Of a stretch of DNA of 64,000 nt, positions 8,014 to 16,756 are shown piece after piece; within the stretch, counting starts at the first letter, position 1; the number at the start of each line of letters is the position of its first letter. A program made the translations under genes and the position numbers. The notes under the pieces are model-generated. The model searched no databases and was not told the origin of the DNA. It saw only the letters and a list, made by a program, of their open reading frames with translations. Source of the stretch: Obscuribacter phosphatis_A (lineage in GTDB: Bacteria; Cyanobacteriota; Vampirovibrionia; Obscuribacterales; Obscuribacteraceae); NCBI GenBank assembly GCA_017303615.1, contig JAFLCK010000011.1, positions 73,050-137,049 of the forward strand, in the 5' to 3' direction.

Positions 8014-8871
8014 CTACCAGTGTTTGAGATATTTGCCTATCTCTTGGGCACGCTTCAAGATAGTCTCTTTCTCTGGTCCATCTTTCACTTTCTTGGTCAG
8101 CTCATAGACCATGGACACTTTCTCTTTGGCATTGCGCTTATCATTCAAACGCAAATAGGAACCGCTGAGAGCAAGCATCGTTTCAGCATAGCGCAAATAA
8201 ACATTGTCGGCGCCGCCAGGTATTTTTGCCGTTTTATTGCCCTTTTCCAGACTGGCAAACATGTCTTTGTACTGACCGCCAGCCTTCTCTAACCAGTCCA
8301 CAGCCTTATGAAAGTCTTGTTTCATCGAATAAGCCGTGCCAACACAAGCACAGACACTGCCAAAGCCGTATTCTTTAGGATTTTTGGCTAGAGCGGCATT
8401 ATATTCGCGCTCACCCACTTCAATGACTTGGTCGAATTCGCCCTTTTGCACCATAAACTCAAGCAAGGTCTGAATCGCCCAGGCTACTCCACCGGGAATG
8501 AAGGCTCTTGCTTTCACTGCCTTCATACAATACTGACGGCAAGCCTCAAAAGACATTGTCCGGGCGGCAGTCATAACAGCCATGACCAAACTGGCTCTGA
8601 ATGTACCGATGGCTGTAATCAGACCAAAAATGATGAGGAGAGCGGCCATGGTTATGACCCCCCAGTTAGGCTCAGCAGAGAGAGCCTCAGCTAGATTCTT
8701 GCCCCCGAAATAAATCATGACCAAAGCAAGGGCTTCACCCCCGATTAGGACACCCCAGAAGACCTGGTCGCAGGTCTTGTTCTGAGAATCAATCATTTCG
8801 GGCAGCTTGGGCATTTCAGCCTTAGCTTGGGGCTGCCTGGGCACATACTTAACTTCGCGCGACTTAGCCAT
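8014..8871 (-). CDS. Membrane-anchored TPR protein
   Basis: 285 aa from ATG 8871 (MAKSREVKYVPRQ); a 20-residue upstream extension to 8931 is unlikely because it has no Shine-Dalgarno site and runs into the promoter region of the divergent hemerythrin gene. After a Pro/Lys-rich cytoplasmic N-terminus there are two membrane helices (about 38-56 and 67-92, VFWGVLIGGEALALVMIYF and ITMAALLIIFGLITAIGTF), then helical TPR-like repeats to the C-terminus. TPRs usually mount protein partners, but the partner is unknown. It is the first gene of a likely two-gene unit with the secreted protein at 7146. Confidence 0.7.
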   Translation of the reverse strand: MAKSREVKYVPRQPQAKAEMPKLPEMIDSQNKTCDQVFWGVLIGGEALALVMIYFGGKNLAEALSAEPNWGVITMAALLIIFGLITAIGTFRASLVMAVMTAARTMSFEACRQYCMKAVKARAFIPGGVAWAIQTLLEFMVQKGEFDQVIEVGEREYNAALAKNPKEYGFGSVCACVGTAYSMKQDFHKAVDWLEKAGGQYKDMFASLEKGNKTAKIPGGADNVYLRYAETMLALSGSYLRLNDKRNAKEKVSMVYELTKKVKDGPEKETILKRAQEIGKYLKHW

Positions 8872-8996
8872 TGAAAAGAGACCATCTCCACCACTTAACA
8901 ACCCAATTGTATAGGTTTGAGCCGCCCACATACCTTAGTGTTTTCATATGCAAATTAAAGACTGTACAATTAGAGAAATCGCAGCGAGGAAATGTC

Positions 8997-9698
8997 ATGG
9001 ACAAAACACCATGTCAGGTATGCCGCGGAATCCATAACATCACCCCTAATTCGGTCAGTTCAATTCAAATTTATTCGTCAAACAGTTCGTCAAACAGGTC
9101 GGCAATAGATCCAGATCAAGCAGACAAGCAAAGCGAAGCCAGTCGGGAAATAACCGGCGATTCGTCTCTTTTGAGCAAAGTGAGCGAGACTGAAAGAAAG
9201 ATCAAGCTAGTGCAAGAACTGCACCATAGCTACCTTGAAGCCAATATTCCTGTGCTAAAGGACCTAGTCAAAAGTCTGCGTCCCCAAATCAAGGACAAGT
9301 CTTTCGAAGAACTAGCCGACACAGTGGAAATGCTTTGTCATAGGTTAGGTTCCCATGCTAGAGAAGAAGACGACAGCATCTTCCCTATGCTATTAGAGGT
9401 GGCGAACGGTCGTAAGGACGACACTGCTAAAAACTTCATCGAAGACATAGTCGAAGCCCATCGCATTGAAAACGAGACTATTTGGCGGATGCTTGCTCAG
9501 CTTTGCAAAGGGTCGGCGCTCTTGAAAGAAAAACACAAGAAACAAGAGCTGGAAGAACTCTACTTACACATAGCCGACCTGAAAGAAAATATGATCGGTC
9601 ACCTGGAAAAAGAAGTGGACCTCTACCCAGAGCTCTTGCAAATGCTCGGTCTAGAAGTGATTCCGCTGGCGCGGCTTAGACTGCCGTTTCAACAGTAG
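8997..9698 (+). CDS. Hemerythrin (HHE) domain protein
   Basis: 233 aa from ATG 8997, preceded by GAGGA at 8 nt. The four-helix metal-binding pattern is visible: HHSYLEANIPVL, then H...HAREEDDSIFP, EAHRIENETIW and HLEKEVDLYPELL. These His/Glu positions bind a di-iron centre in HHE proteins such as RIC/YtfE, which bind oxygen or NO or repair iron-sulfur clusters. The N-terminus has a short CQVC motif and a Ser/Asn-rich linker carrying a perfect 12-bp duplication (9074-9097). The last 23 bp overlap the convergent translocase gene. The exact role is undetermined. Confidence 0.85.
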   Translation: MDKTPCQVCRGIHNITPNSVSSIQIYSSNSSSNRSAIDPDQADKQSEASREITGDSSLLSKVSETERKIKLVQELHHSYLEANIPVLKDLVKSLRPQIKDKSFEELADTVEMLCHRLGSHAREEDDSIFPMLLEVANGRKDDTAKNFIEDIVEAHRIENETIWRMLAQLCKGSALLKEKHKKQELEELYLHIADLKENMIGHLEKEVDLYPELLQMLGLEVIPLARLRLPFQQ

Positions 9699-11031
9699 AT
9701 TTACTTTTCTCTTTTGACGACTCCGATACTGAGTCCGAGTTCTTATCCTTTTCTAGACGCTCGAATTCTAGACGCTCGAACTCTCTAGTCAAACCAAAGG
9801 CGGCAAAAAGCCATACGAAAGAAGAAAGAGCAGTCAGTGCCATAACCCCTTTCACGCCAAAATGCAGAACTTGGGTGAAGTATATGGCTAAGCCGGCAAA
9901 ACCTCGGGCAAATCGATAAAAGAACATCTCAATTACAGGCTTGATGTTATAGAGAACATCGCGGCTAGTGACAGTATAGGTCAGCTCCTTCGCCGACTTA
10001 AACCAAGCATGACGCATACCCTCATCTAAATGAAAAGCGCAGACTATAAAGAGGGGATTGCCGACCAAGGCGAATAAGACCACCGCCGACAGTATCGTCG
10101 CAGCCGAAGAAGAAAGACAAAATCTGGTGCCGGCTTTCTTGAGAATAAGAGAGACCAAGAAGAGCTCGACGACAAATTCAACTAAGCCCCTTGTGCGCTC
10201 AAGCCCTGCATCAAGTTGAGTAATGGCATCAACGCCGCTGGCCATATTATGCAGCACATCGTTATAGAGATACTGAATGAAGTCGGGTGTAATCCGCTCA
10301 AAACAGACAAGCAAAGAAAGAAAAAGCAGAAAACGACTGGCAAGTATGGCTTTAAAGACTTCGTCCCATCTTGATAGATCTGCTTTCTTCACCTCCATGG
10401 TCGGTCTTCTCATATGAGTTGCCCGAGAGGTTTTCTCTAGAGTCAAGAAAAGTGCCAAGGCAGAAAGAATAAGAGCGGCCGCCACCAAGAGCATATTGTA
10501 TGTGCCCAAGGCTTTCACCAATGAGACTGTTATTGAACTACCGGTAACAGCCCCCAAACCACCCCCGGCCGAGATAATGCCAAAGAGTGTGCGGGCGGTG
10601 GCGCTGTCGTAAACATCATTGGCGTACATCCAGAACAAAGTGACGCCCATAATTGAAAAAACATCAAGCCAAACCCAGAAAACTCCGGCCATGAGACTGC
10701 CGCCGCCGGGTAAGGCAAAATAAAAACCAAGCAAGTTGAGAAAGAAGACACTATATATAGTGCCGATCAAGACCCGTCTAGGCAAATGGGCAAAGCGAGA
10801 GTAAATATAGACAGTCAGACCGGTGACCAAAGCTGTGCCCATATAAACAAAGCACATATTGTCATTGCCTAGGCCATCAAGAACGATACCGCGCCGCACC
10901 GGTCTAAGCACATAATAGGTGGTGATAAATAGAAAAAGCCAACCGAACAAAAGTGAGGCGCGCAGACGCTCTTCTTTCGGCACACTAAAGAGACCCTGCA
11001 GGAGTTCTTTTGCTCCCAGATTCTTTGCCAT
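9676..11031 (-). CDS. ATP/ADP translocase-like (Npt1/Npt2 family) membrane carrier
   Basis: 451 aa from ATG 11031 (a TTG three codons upstream is also open). Ten to twelve hydrophobic segments span residues 25-430. The pattern TTYYVLRPVRRG near the first helix and ARTLFGIISAGGGLGAVTG mid-protein matches the nucleotide-transporter (NTT/TLC) family and its free-living relatives. Classical members exchange ATP for ADP in intracellular parasites; many members in free-living bacteria have unknown substrates. The charged C-terminal tail (EFERLEFERLEKDK) carries a perfect 15-bp tandem duplication (9751-9780). The gene ends inside the convergent hemerythrin gene. Substrate unassigned. Confidence 0.8.
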   Translation of the reverse strand: MAKNLGAKELLQGLFSVPKEERLRASLLFGWLFLFITTYYVLRPVRRGIVLDGLGNDNMCFVYMGTALVTGLTVYIYSRFAHLPRRVLIGTIYSVFFLNLLGFYFALPGGGSLMAGVFWVWLDVFSIMGVTLFWMYANDVYDSATARTLFGIISAGGGLGAVTGSSITVSLVKALGTYNMLLVAAALILSALALFLTLEKTSRATHMRRPTMEVKKADLSRWDEVFKAILASRFLLFLSLLVCFERITPDFIQYLYNDVLHNMASGVDAITQLDAGLERTRGLVEFVVELFLVSLILKKAGTRFCLSSSAATILSAVVLFALVGNPLFIVCAFHLDEGMRHAWFKSAKELTYTVTSRDVLYNIKPVIEMFFYRFARGFAGLAIYFTQVLHFGVKGVMALTALSSFVWLFAAFGLTREFERLEFERLEKDKNSDSVSESSKEKSKSTVETAV

Positions 11032-11158
11032 TAAATTCAATTACCGGTGCGTAAGAAAAAAAATAGAGACGCCAACCGGCAATTCTACCTTGAGTGCTCT
11101 GCATTAGAGCTAAGATTGTCAGGCGATTTAGGGACTGATGAATTACTTTTGCTTAAGC

Positions 11159-11398
11159 TTACTCTATGGCTGTATTGAAGCCATCATAGACAGCATCAAA
11201 CTCTTCGGCCAGGGCTTGCAGATTGGCAGCATTAATAGTGGCTTGGGCTAATTCGACCGACTCTTCTGTGACCAGACTAAAGCCTGGACCGTCTTTCTCA
11301 AGTGCGACCACTTTGTGTCCGAGCAGCTCTAATTCTTTCGCCAGAGAATTGGCATCATCGGTGGTGACACAGTAAAAATTATGCTCGACTTGTGCCAA
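11159..11398 (-). CDS. RraB-like small protein
   Basis: 79 aa. Ferredoxin-like pattern: an N-terminal strand (NFYCVTTDDANSLAKELELLGH), a central GFSLV strand, and the ending ALAEEFDAVYDGFNT, which resembles the C-terminal YDGW signature of the RraB (ribonuclease E inhibitor) domain. RraB proteins modulate RNA decay in proteobacteria; the role here is not known. It lies 8 nt after the secreted protein gene at 11407, so it is probably the last gene of the fhs transcript. Confidence 0.6.
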   Translation of the reverse strand: MAQVEHNFYCVTTDDANSLAKELELLGHKVVALEKDGPGFSLVTEESVELAQATINAANLQALAEEFDAVYDGFNTAIE

Positions 11399-11406
11399 TG
11401 ACCCCC

Positions 11407-12390
11407 CTAAATTTTTATGGTCTTGAGAAAGAGAGTCAACTCAAGAAGATAATTGTCCATCTCAGAGACCATCGCCCGAAGGTCATGCAGCATGGCAGAA
11501 CGTGCATCGAGCAAATCTATCGAAACCTTGCTCTGTGGCTTAGTACCGACGATAGTCTTTAACCTCTCATCCTCAGCCGTCTTATCCCTTCTATTTCTAT
11601 CAATCAGACCCAAGCGACGCCAATGCTCCATCATGATTTGCCGGCGAGTGCGAGTCTCACTGCCTGCATTAGGCACGGCATTGAGAAAATTCCATACTGT
11701 TTCAGGATACTCGACAGCCGGTTTAGAACCCAGGACTCTTGAAAGCATATTAGGTAAACCACTGGCAATGCGCTTTTCACCGCGCTGCTGCTTGAGTGCA
11801 AGCAAGGCTAGTCCACTTTGTACGACACCATCGCTAAGATCTATACTATCATCAACCCTTTTGTCGATACCGCCCAAATTGAAGGAACTTCCCAATATAC
11901 CTGTTACACCGCCGCTGACAAAGTTGGCTATAGAGTTTAGGCGCACAGCGCGATCTCGGCGCTCCTCAAGCAAAGCTTGCAAGTCGTCTGAATCGGCAAT
12001 CTCAGTATCAATTTTAGAAATGACCGAACGAACCTCAAAGCCTTGAGACATAATCTGCTCGCTCAGGGCTTGCTTAAGTACAAGCATCTCCAGCCGATCA
12101 CGACTGGCTGGCGGTTCTTTCGAGAGGGCTTCTAGACGTCTCAGTTCATCGTCAATTCCCAAAGAGGCTGCCAGGTCTAAAGCACTTTTGGAAAGATCAG
12201 CGTAGGAACTAACCTTGGGAGCCCGGAGAAAATCGATGGGCAAGGGCAAGGTGTAGTCGGAAGGTCTGTCGATAGCGAGCGCTGGGCTCGTCCAAGATAC
12301 AAATAAATACACTGGAAGCCAGAGGCTAACTAGAGTACACTTCCCCGCCGGTTGTGCAGAATTTAAACACTTGCAAAGTTGAAACATCAA
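11407..12390 (-). CDS. Predicted secreted protein of unknown function
   Basis: 327 aa with an N-terminal hydrophobic segment (about 20-38, ending SPALA) typical of a signal peptide, then an almost entirely helical, charged body without cysteines. A short hydrophobic stretch (FVSGGVTGILGSSFNLGG) interrupts it near residue 155. The start codon overlaps the fhs stop by 4 nt (ATGA type), so its translation is tied to fhs. No family recognised; a periplasmic coiled-coil protein is a reasonable guess. Confidence 0.65.
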   Translation of the reverse strand: MMFQLCKCLNSAQPAGKCTLVSLWLPVYLFVSWTSPALAIDRPSDYTLPLPIDFLRAPKVSSYADLSKSALDLAASLGIDDELRRLEALSKEPPASRDRLEMLVLKQALSEQIMSQGFEVRSVISKIDTEIADSDDLQALLEERRDRAVRLNSIANFVSGGVTGILGSSFNLGGIDKRVDDSIDLSDGVVQSGLALLALKQQRGEKRIASGLPNMLSRVLGSKPAVEYPETVWNFLNAVPNAGSETRTRRQIMMEHWRRLGLIDRNRRDKTAEDERLKTIVGTKPQSKVSIDLLDARSAMLHDLRAMVSEMDNYLLELTLFLKTIKI

Positions 12391-14120
12391 TAAAACTTCT
12401 CTATTTGACCTTGGTCATTGGTTTTCATAACAGCTCCTGCCGGCACTTTGGGCAAACCCGGCATGGTCATAATCTCTCCCGTGAGGGCGACAACAAAGCC
12501 GGCCCCGTTCGACAAACGCAACTCCCTGACTGTAATATTGAAGCCCGTCGGCGCCCCCAATTTGCCTGGATCATCTGAAAATGAATACTGGGTTTTAGCG
12601 ACACAGACAGGCAATTTATCAAAGCCGTTCTTCTCAAGCCATTTTAATTTCTTGAGAGAACTATCGGTCAGAATTACCCGATAAGCACCATATACAGTGC
12701 GAGCTATTTTCTCTAACTTTTCAACAATTGTATCGCTGTCGGCATAGACAGGCTTGAAGCCGCCTGGCGATAGATCGCCGGCAGCCTCAGTCATAGCAAT
12801 AACAGTCTTGGCCAGGTCCTGCCCGCCTTCGGCGCCGCGCCTATACATTTCAGAGACCCGCGCCTTCAAGCCATGCTGCTCAGCCAGTTCAAGCACCTTC
12901 TCGACTTCCTCATCTTGATCAAAGTCAAATTTATTGACTGCCAAAACCACGGGCAAACCAAATGATTGAATCACCTGGGCATGCTTAAAAGCATTAGCAA
13001 AGCCCTTCTCAATGGCGGTCAGAGACTCTTTCAAAGGCAGGGGCTCGGCTCCCCGTGCAAGGGCCTTCTCGTTTACTTCTCCATGTAATTTCAGAGCCTT
13101 GACAGTGACCACCAGTACCACACATGCGGGTACAAGCTCCGGTCTTGCGGCGGCTACTATATCGCAGAACTTTTCAAAACCCAGGTCGGCCCCAAAGCCT
13201 GACTCGGTGACGACATAATCACAAAGAGAAAGAGCCAGGCGAGATGATATGACGGTAGATGTCCCATGGGCGATATTGGCAAAAGGTCCGCCATGCACGA
13301 AAGCCGGCGTGCCATCTGATGTCTGCACGAGATTAGGTTTGATGGCATCTTTCAAAATCACCGAGAGCGGCTCAACCGCATCGAGCTGACTGGCAAAGAC
13401 AGGCGCACCACTGCGGGTCTGAGCTACGACTATATTGCCCAGTCTTTTCTTTAGGTCGACGAAACTATCAGACAAACAAAGCAATGCCATAACTTCGGAG
13501 GCAGCCGTTATATCAAAACCAGACTCACGCAAAACACCGGAGCTCTTGCCGCCGACACCCTGCACAAGGCTGCGCAGACTGCGATCATTGACATCAAGAC
13601 AGCGCCTGAAAGTAATCGAAGCGGGGTCGATATCCAGTTTATTACCAAAGAAGATATGATTGTCGATGATTGCGGCCAGCAAGTTATTGGCACTGGTGAT
13701 GGCGTGCAGATCACCGGTGAAATTCAAATTAATCTCGTCCATGGGCAGTAGCTGGCAATAACCACCGCCTGTACCTCCGCCTTTCTGGCCAAAGACTGGT
13801 CCCATGGATGGTTCGCGTAAAGCCGCTGCCGCCTTACAGCCCTGAGCCCGCAAAGCCTGGGCCAAGCCTACAGAAACAGTGGTCTTGCCTTCACCACTCT
13901 TGGTCGGGGTGATGGCGGTGACCAAAATAAGCTTGCCTAAGTTTTTAGCTGCAGCCGCAGCTGTCACTTTCTCATAAGTTACTTTGGCCTTAAATTTGCC
14001 ATAAAGCTCAAGATCATCGGGGCTCAAGCCTAGATCAGAGGCCACCGCGGTTATGGGTCTAAGCACGGTTTGTCTAGCCAGTTCAACGTCTGAGGGCAGA
14101 CCCTTTAGTTCCACGGACAT
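12387..14120 (-). CDS. fhs: Formate-tetrahydrofolate ligase
   Basis: 577 aa, close to the usual 555-580. It catalyses ATP-dependent formylation of tetrahydrofolate to 10-formyl-THF in one-carbon metabolism. The nucleotide loop TPTKSGEGKTT is at 71-81, followed by the conserved REPSMGPVFGQKGGGTGGGY block and the NLNFTGDLHAIT block. Ribosome-binding site AAGGGA lies 6 nt before ATG 14120. The gene lies downstream of proBA with a gap of about 110 nt and overlaps the following gene by 4 nt. Confidence 0.98.
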   Translation of the reverse strand: MSVELKGLPSDVELARQTVLRPITAVASDLGLSPDDLELYGKFKAKVTYEKVTAAAAAKNLGKLILVTAITPTKSGEGKTTVSVGLAQALRAQGCKAAAALREPSMGPVFGQKGGGTGGGYCQLLPMDEINLNFTGDLHAITSANNLLAAIIDNHIFFGNKLDIDPASITFRRCLDVNDRSLRSLVQGVGGKSSGVLRESGFDITAASEVMALLCLSDSFVDLKKRLGNIVVAQTRSGAPVFASQLDAVEPLSVILKDAIKPNLVQTSDGTPAFVHGGPFANIAHGTSTVISSRLALSLCDYVVTESGFGADLGFEKFCDIVAAARPELVPACVVLVVTVKALKLHGEVNEKALARGAEPLPLKESLTAIEKGFANAFKHAQVIQSFGLPVVLAVNKFDFDQDEEVEKVLELAEQHGLKARVSEMYRRGAEGGQDLAKTVIAMTEAAGDLSPGGFKPVYADSDTIVEKLEKIARTVYGAYRVILTDSSLKKLKWLEKNGFDKLPVCVAKTQYSFSDDPGKLGAPTGFNITVRELRLSNGAGFVVALTGEIMTMPGLPKVPAGAVMKTNDQGQIEKFY

Positions 14121-14230
14121 ATGCTTCCCTTATTGCTATAGAAATGAGCAGACTGATAAATTTACTATATTTTCTGAAATATGGCTGCTCTCAACTTTTG
14201 AGATCTCTAGGCGAATATAGCGCCTCAGAA

Positions 14231-15532
14231 CTAATTTATAGATATAGACTCATGCATGAACTGCTTAGACTTACCGTAGGGTGCGGTGATATGCCCAGCC
14301 CCCCTCAGTCTATATTTGTACGTGAGCAGACCCTCCACACCTACTGGTCCGCGCGGCGGCATACGTCCTGTACTGATACCCACTTCGGCGCCAAAGCCAT
14401 ACCTAAAGCCATCGGCAAAGCGAGTGGAACAGTTGTGATAAACCGAAGCCGAATCGACCCCCTGAAAGAAACGCTCAAAACTAGCCGGGCTTTCGCTCAA
14501 AAGAGCATCGGTATGACCCGAACCAAAAGTATTGATATGGGTGATGGCGGCATCTAAGCCATCCACTTCCTCAACCGCCAGAATGGCAGCACCGAATTCA
14601 TAACCAAAATCAGAGGCAAGAGCCCGCTTGCAAAGACTTGGCTGGAAGAACGACTGACTCTCAAGAAGTTGATAAAGAGATGGAGTCAAACGCAGTTCAA
14701 CCTGATTGGAGACAAGCTCTTGGCATAACTTTAGCTTGAAGGCGGCGCTCAATTTTTTATCTAATAAAAGACACTCAAGACTGTTGCAAGCAGCCGGATA
14801 AGTAAGCTTAGCGTCAAGCACGAGGGCTAACGCCTCTTCGCTTTCGTTCTCGTAGGTGTCATCTATATAGATGTGACAGATACCGTCGGCATGACCCAAA
14901 ACCGGAATCTGAGTATTCTTCTGAATATAAGTAACCAGCTCTTTCGAGCCTCGGGGAATGATTAAATCTATATCTTTGCTCTTGAGCATAGCTTCCACGG
15001 CTTCTCTGCCTTCAAAGAGATGAAAGGCAGGAGCATAAGCACCGAGCGCCTCTCTAAGCAAAGCAAAGAGCAGAGCATTGGTCTGCCCTGCTTCCTTACC
15101 ACCCTTGAGTAAGGCAGCATTGCCGCTTTTTATAGCCAAGGCGGCGATCTGGGGCAAGGCATCGGGTCTAGCTTCAAAAATAATCGCCAAGACTCCTATG
15201 GGTGTACGTACACGCTCCAGCACCAGTCCGGTATCTAATTTGGTGGCAAGCTCTACAGTGCCGAGCACCTCGGGCATGGCAGCCAGAGTGTCAATACCAG
15301 ACAAAACACTATCCAACTTTGACTGATCAAACTTCAGTCTTTTCTTGAGATTGGTATCCTCTTCTCTTTCTAAATCTAACTGATTGGCAGCAAAAATATT
15401 ACCTGCCTGCTCATTCAGCAAAGAAGCATAACGGCGCAAAATCTCGCTGCGGGGCGCCTTTTGCAATAATCGACCGCAAGCTCTAGCCTCGGCAGCGGCT
15501 TTATCTACTGGCTCAGACAACGGTGAAGACAC
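14231..15532 (-). CDS. proA: Glutamate-5-semialdehyde dehydrogenase (gamma-glutamyl phosphate reductase)
   Basis: 433 aa from GTG 15532. Second enzyme of proline synthesis, an aldehyde-dehydrogenase-fold NADPH-dependent reductase. Visible signatures are KGGKEAGQTN, LIIPRGSKELV, PVLGHADGICH and the catalytic Cys in YPAACNSLE (about residue 248). The conserved end GPVGVEGLLTYKY is present. AGAGG lies about 12 nt before the start. Immediately downstream of proB (17 nt), so a proBA operon. Confidence 0.97.
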   Translation of the reverse strand: MSSPLSEPVDKAAAEARACGRLLQKAPRSEILRRYASLLNEQAGNIFAANQLDLEREEDTNLKKRLKFDQSKLDSVLSGIDTLAAMPEVLGTVELATKLDTGLVLERVRTPIGVLAIIFEARPDALPQIAALAIKSGNAALLKGGKEAGQTNALLFALLREALGAYAPAFHLFEGREAVEAMLKSKDIDLIIPRGSKELVTYIQKNTQIPVLGHADGICHIYIDDTYENESEEALALVLDAKLTYPAACNSLECLLLDKKLSAAFKLKLCQELVSNQVELRLTPSLYQLLESQSFFQPSLCKRALASDFGYEFGAAILAVEEVDGLDAAITHINTFGSGHTDALLSESPASFERFFQGVDSASVYHNCSTRFADGFRYGFGAEVGISTGRMPPRGPVGVEGLLTYKYRLRGAGHITAPYGKSKQFMHESISIN

Positions 15533-15549
15533 TTTATTTATCGACCTCT

Positions 15550-16725
15550 TTAGAGCAGTGCTAGATTGTCGCGAGTGATCAAGGCATCATAATTGCGTCC
15601 GCTGATCGCATCTAAGGCATCAGAGCTATGACCGACAACTTTACGAGCCTCATGCGAGGCATAGTTGACTATGCCTCTGGCGATTTCCTTACCCACCTCG
15701 TCTTCTATAGAGATGACATCGCCACGTTCGAAATCGCCTTTCACAGAAACAACACCGGCAGGCAGCAAACTGGCTTTTCCGGCTCTAAGAGCCTGGCTTG
15801 CGCCTTCATTTACTATCAGTGAAGCTTTCACCGTGGTGGCAAAGGCAATCCAACGCTGTTTACCAGAAAGCCCTTTACCGGGCAGAAACAAGGTGCCCAG
15901 TTCTTCGCCGTTGAAGAGTCTTTCGATAACTCGTTCGACCTTACCACCGGCTATGAGAGCAGCACAGCCGCTTTGCGTCGCCACTCGAGCGGCTTCAATC
16001 TTAGTCTTGATACCGCCTCTCCCCGGCTTTTCAGGCGCCTTCCCTTTGACCACCGGCTTGGGCGGCTCCTCTCCCAGTTTATCTATTTCAGGGCTAAAGC
16101 TTTCCACCAAACTAATGAGCTTGGCCTCGGGCAGGCGCGGGTCAGCCGTGTAAAGACCATCCACATCGGTCAAGATCAAAAGCACATCGGCATCCATTTT
16201 GCTTGCCACCAAAGCCGACAGCTTGTCATTGTCGCCAAAATTGACCTTGACACCAACCTCTTTCAAGACTTCCAGTTCGGCTGTCGAGACTGTGTCATTC
16301 TCGTTGATTATCGGCAAGACTTTTTGAGCCAGCAAAGCCGAAATAGTACTGCGCAAATTGAGATAACGCTTGCGATTAGAGAAGTCTTCTTCGGTCAATA
16401 AGACCTGGGCTGTGACAATATCCATTTTCTCAAAGGCATCGCTGTAAAGACTCATTAGTCGTCCCTGGCCAACGGCAGCACAAGCCTGCTTGAGCGGCAG
16501 GTCACGCGGCTTGCTGGGCAACTTCAGAGTGCGCACCCCCAAGCCCACGGCTCCCGATGTCACCAGTAAGACTTCTTTGCCTGAGGACATGAGCTTGGCT
16601 ATGCCTTCGACAAAGTTATAGAAGCGGCTCAAAGCGATACCGCCTTCGTCACGCATCAAGACAGCAGTGCCGAGTTTTATCACCACTCTCTCGGCGCGGC
16701 CGACTATCGCCCTAACTTCACTCAC
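15550..16725 (-). CDS. proB: Glutamate 5-kinase with PUA domain
   Basis: 391 aa from GTG 16725. It phosphorylates glutamate as the first step of proline synthesis. The amino-acid-kinase domain (VVIKLGTAVL, VTSGAVGLG, NENDTVS, FGDNDKLSALVA) is followed by a C-terminal PUA domain (about 285-385), usual for feedback-regulated ProB. The open frame reaches a further 20 codons to 16785 and into ppc, but AAAGGGAG stands about 10 nt before GTG 16725, which supports the shorter form. This leaves 31 nt after ppc, compatible with a ppc-proB-proA transcript. Confidence 0.96.
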   Translation of the reverse strand: MSEVRAIVGRAERVVIKLGTAVLMRDEGGIALSRFYNFVEGIAKLMSSGKEVLLVTSGAVGLGVRTLKLPSKPRDLPLKQACAAVGQGRLMSLYSDAFEKMDIVTAQVLLTEEDFSNRKRYLNLRSTISALLAQKVLPIINENDTVSTAELEVLKEVGVKVNFGDNDKLSALVASKMDADVLLILTDVDGLYTADPRLPEAKLISLVESFSPEIDKLGEEPPKPVVKGKAPEKPGRGGIKTKIEAARVATQSGCAALIAGGKVERVIERLFNGEELGTLFLPGKGLSGKQRWIAFATTVKASLIVNEGASQALRAGKASLLPAGVVSVKGDFERGDVISIEDEVGKEIARGIVNYASHEARKVVGHSSDALDAISGRNYDALITRDNLALL

Positions 16726-16756
16726 TTGTCTTTCGCTCCCTTTATTTGAATTGAAA

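Noticed and set aside
14189..14203. Small hairpin after proA as a terminator
   Set aside because: Six-base stem with a 3-nt loop and no U-run on the minus strand.
15665..16153. 162-codon plus-strand frame inside proB
   Set aside because: Antisense shadow of a conserved gene; no ribosome-binding site or recognisable domain.
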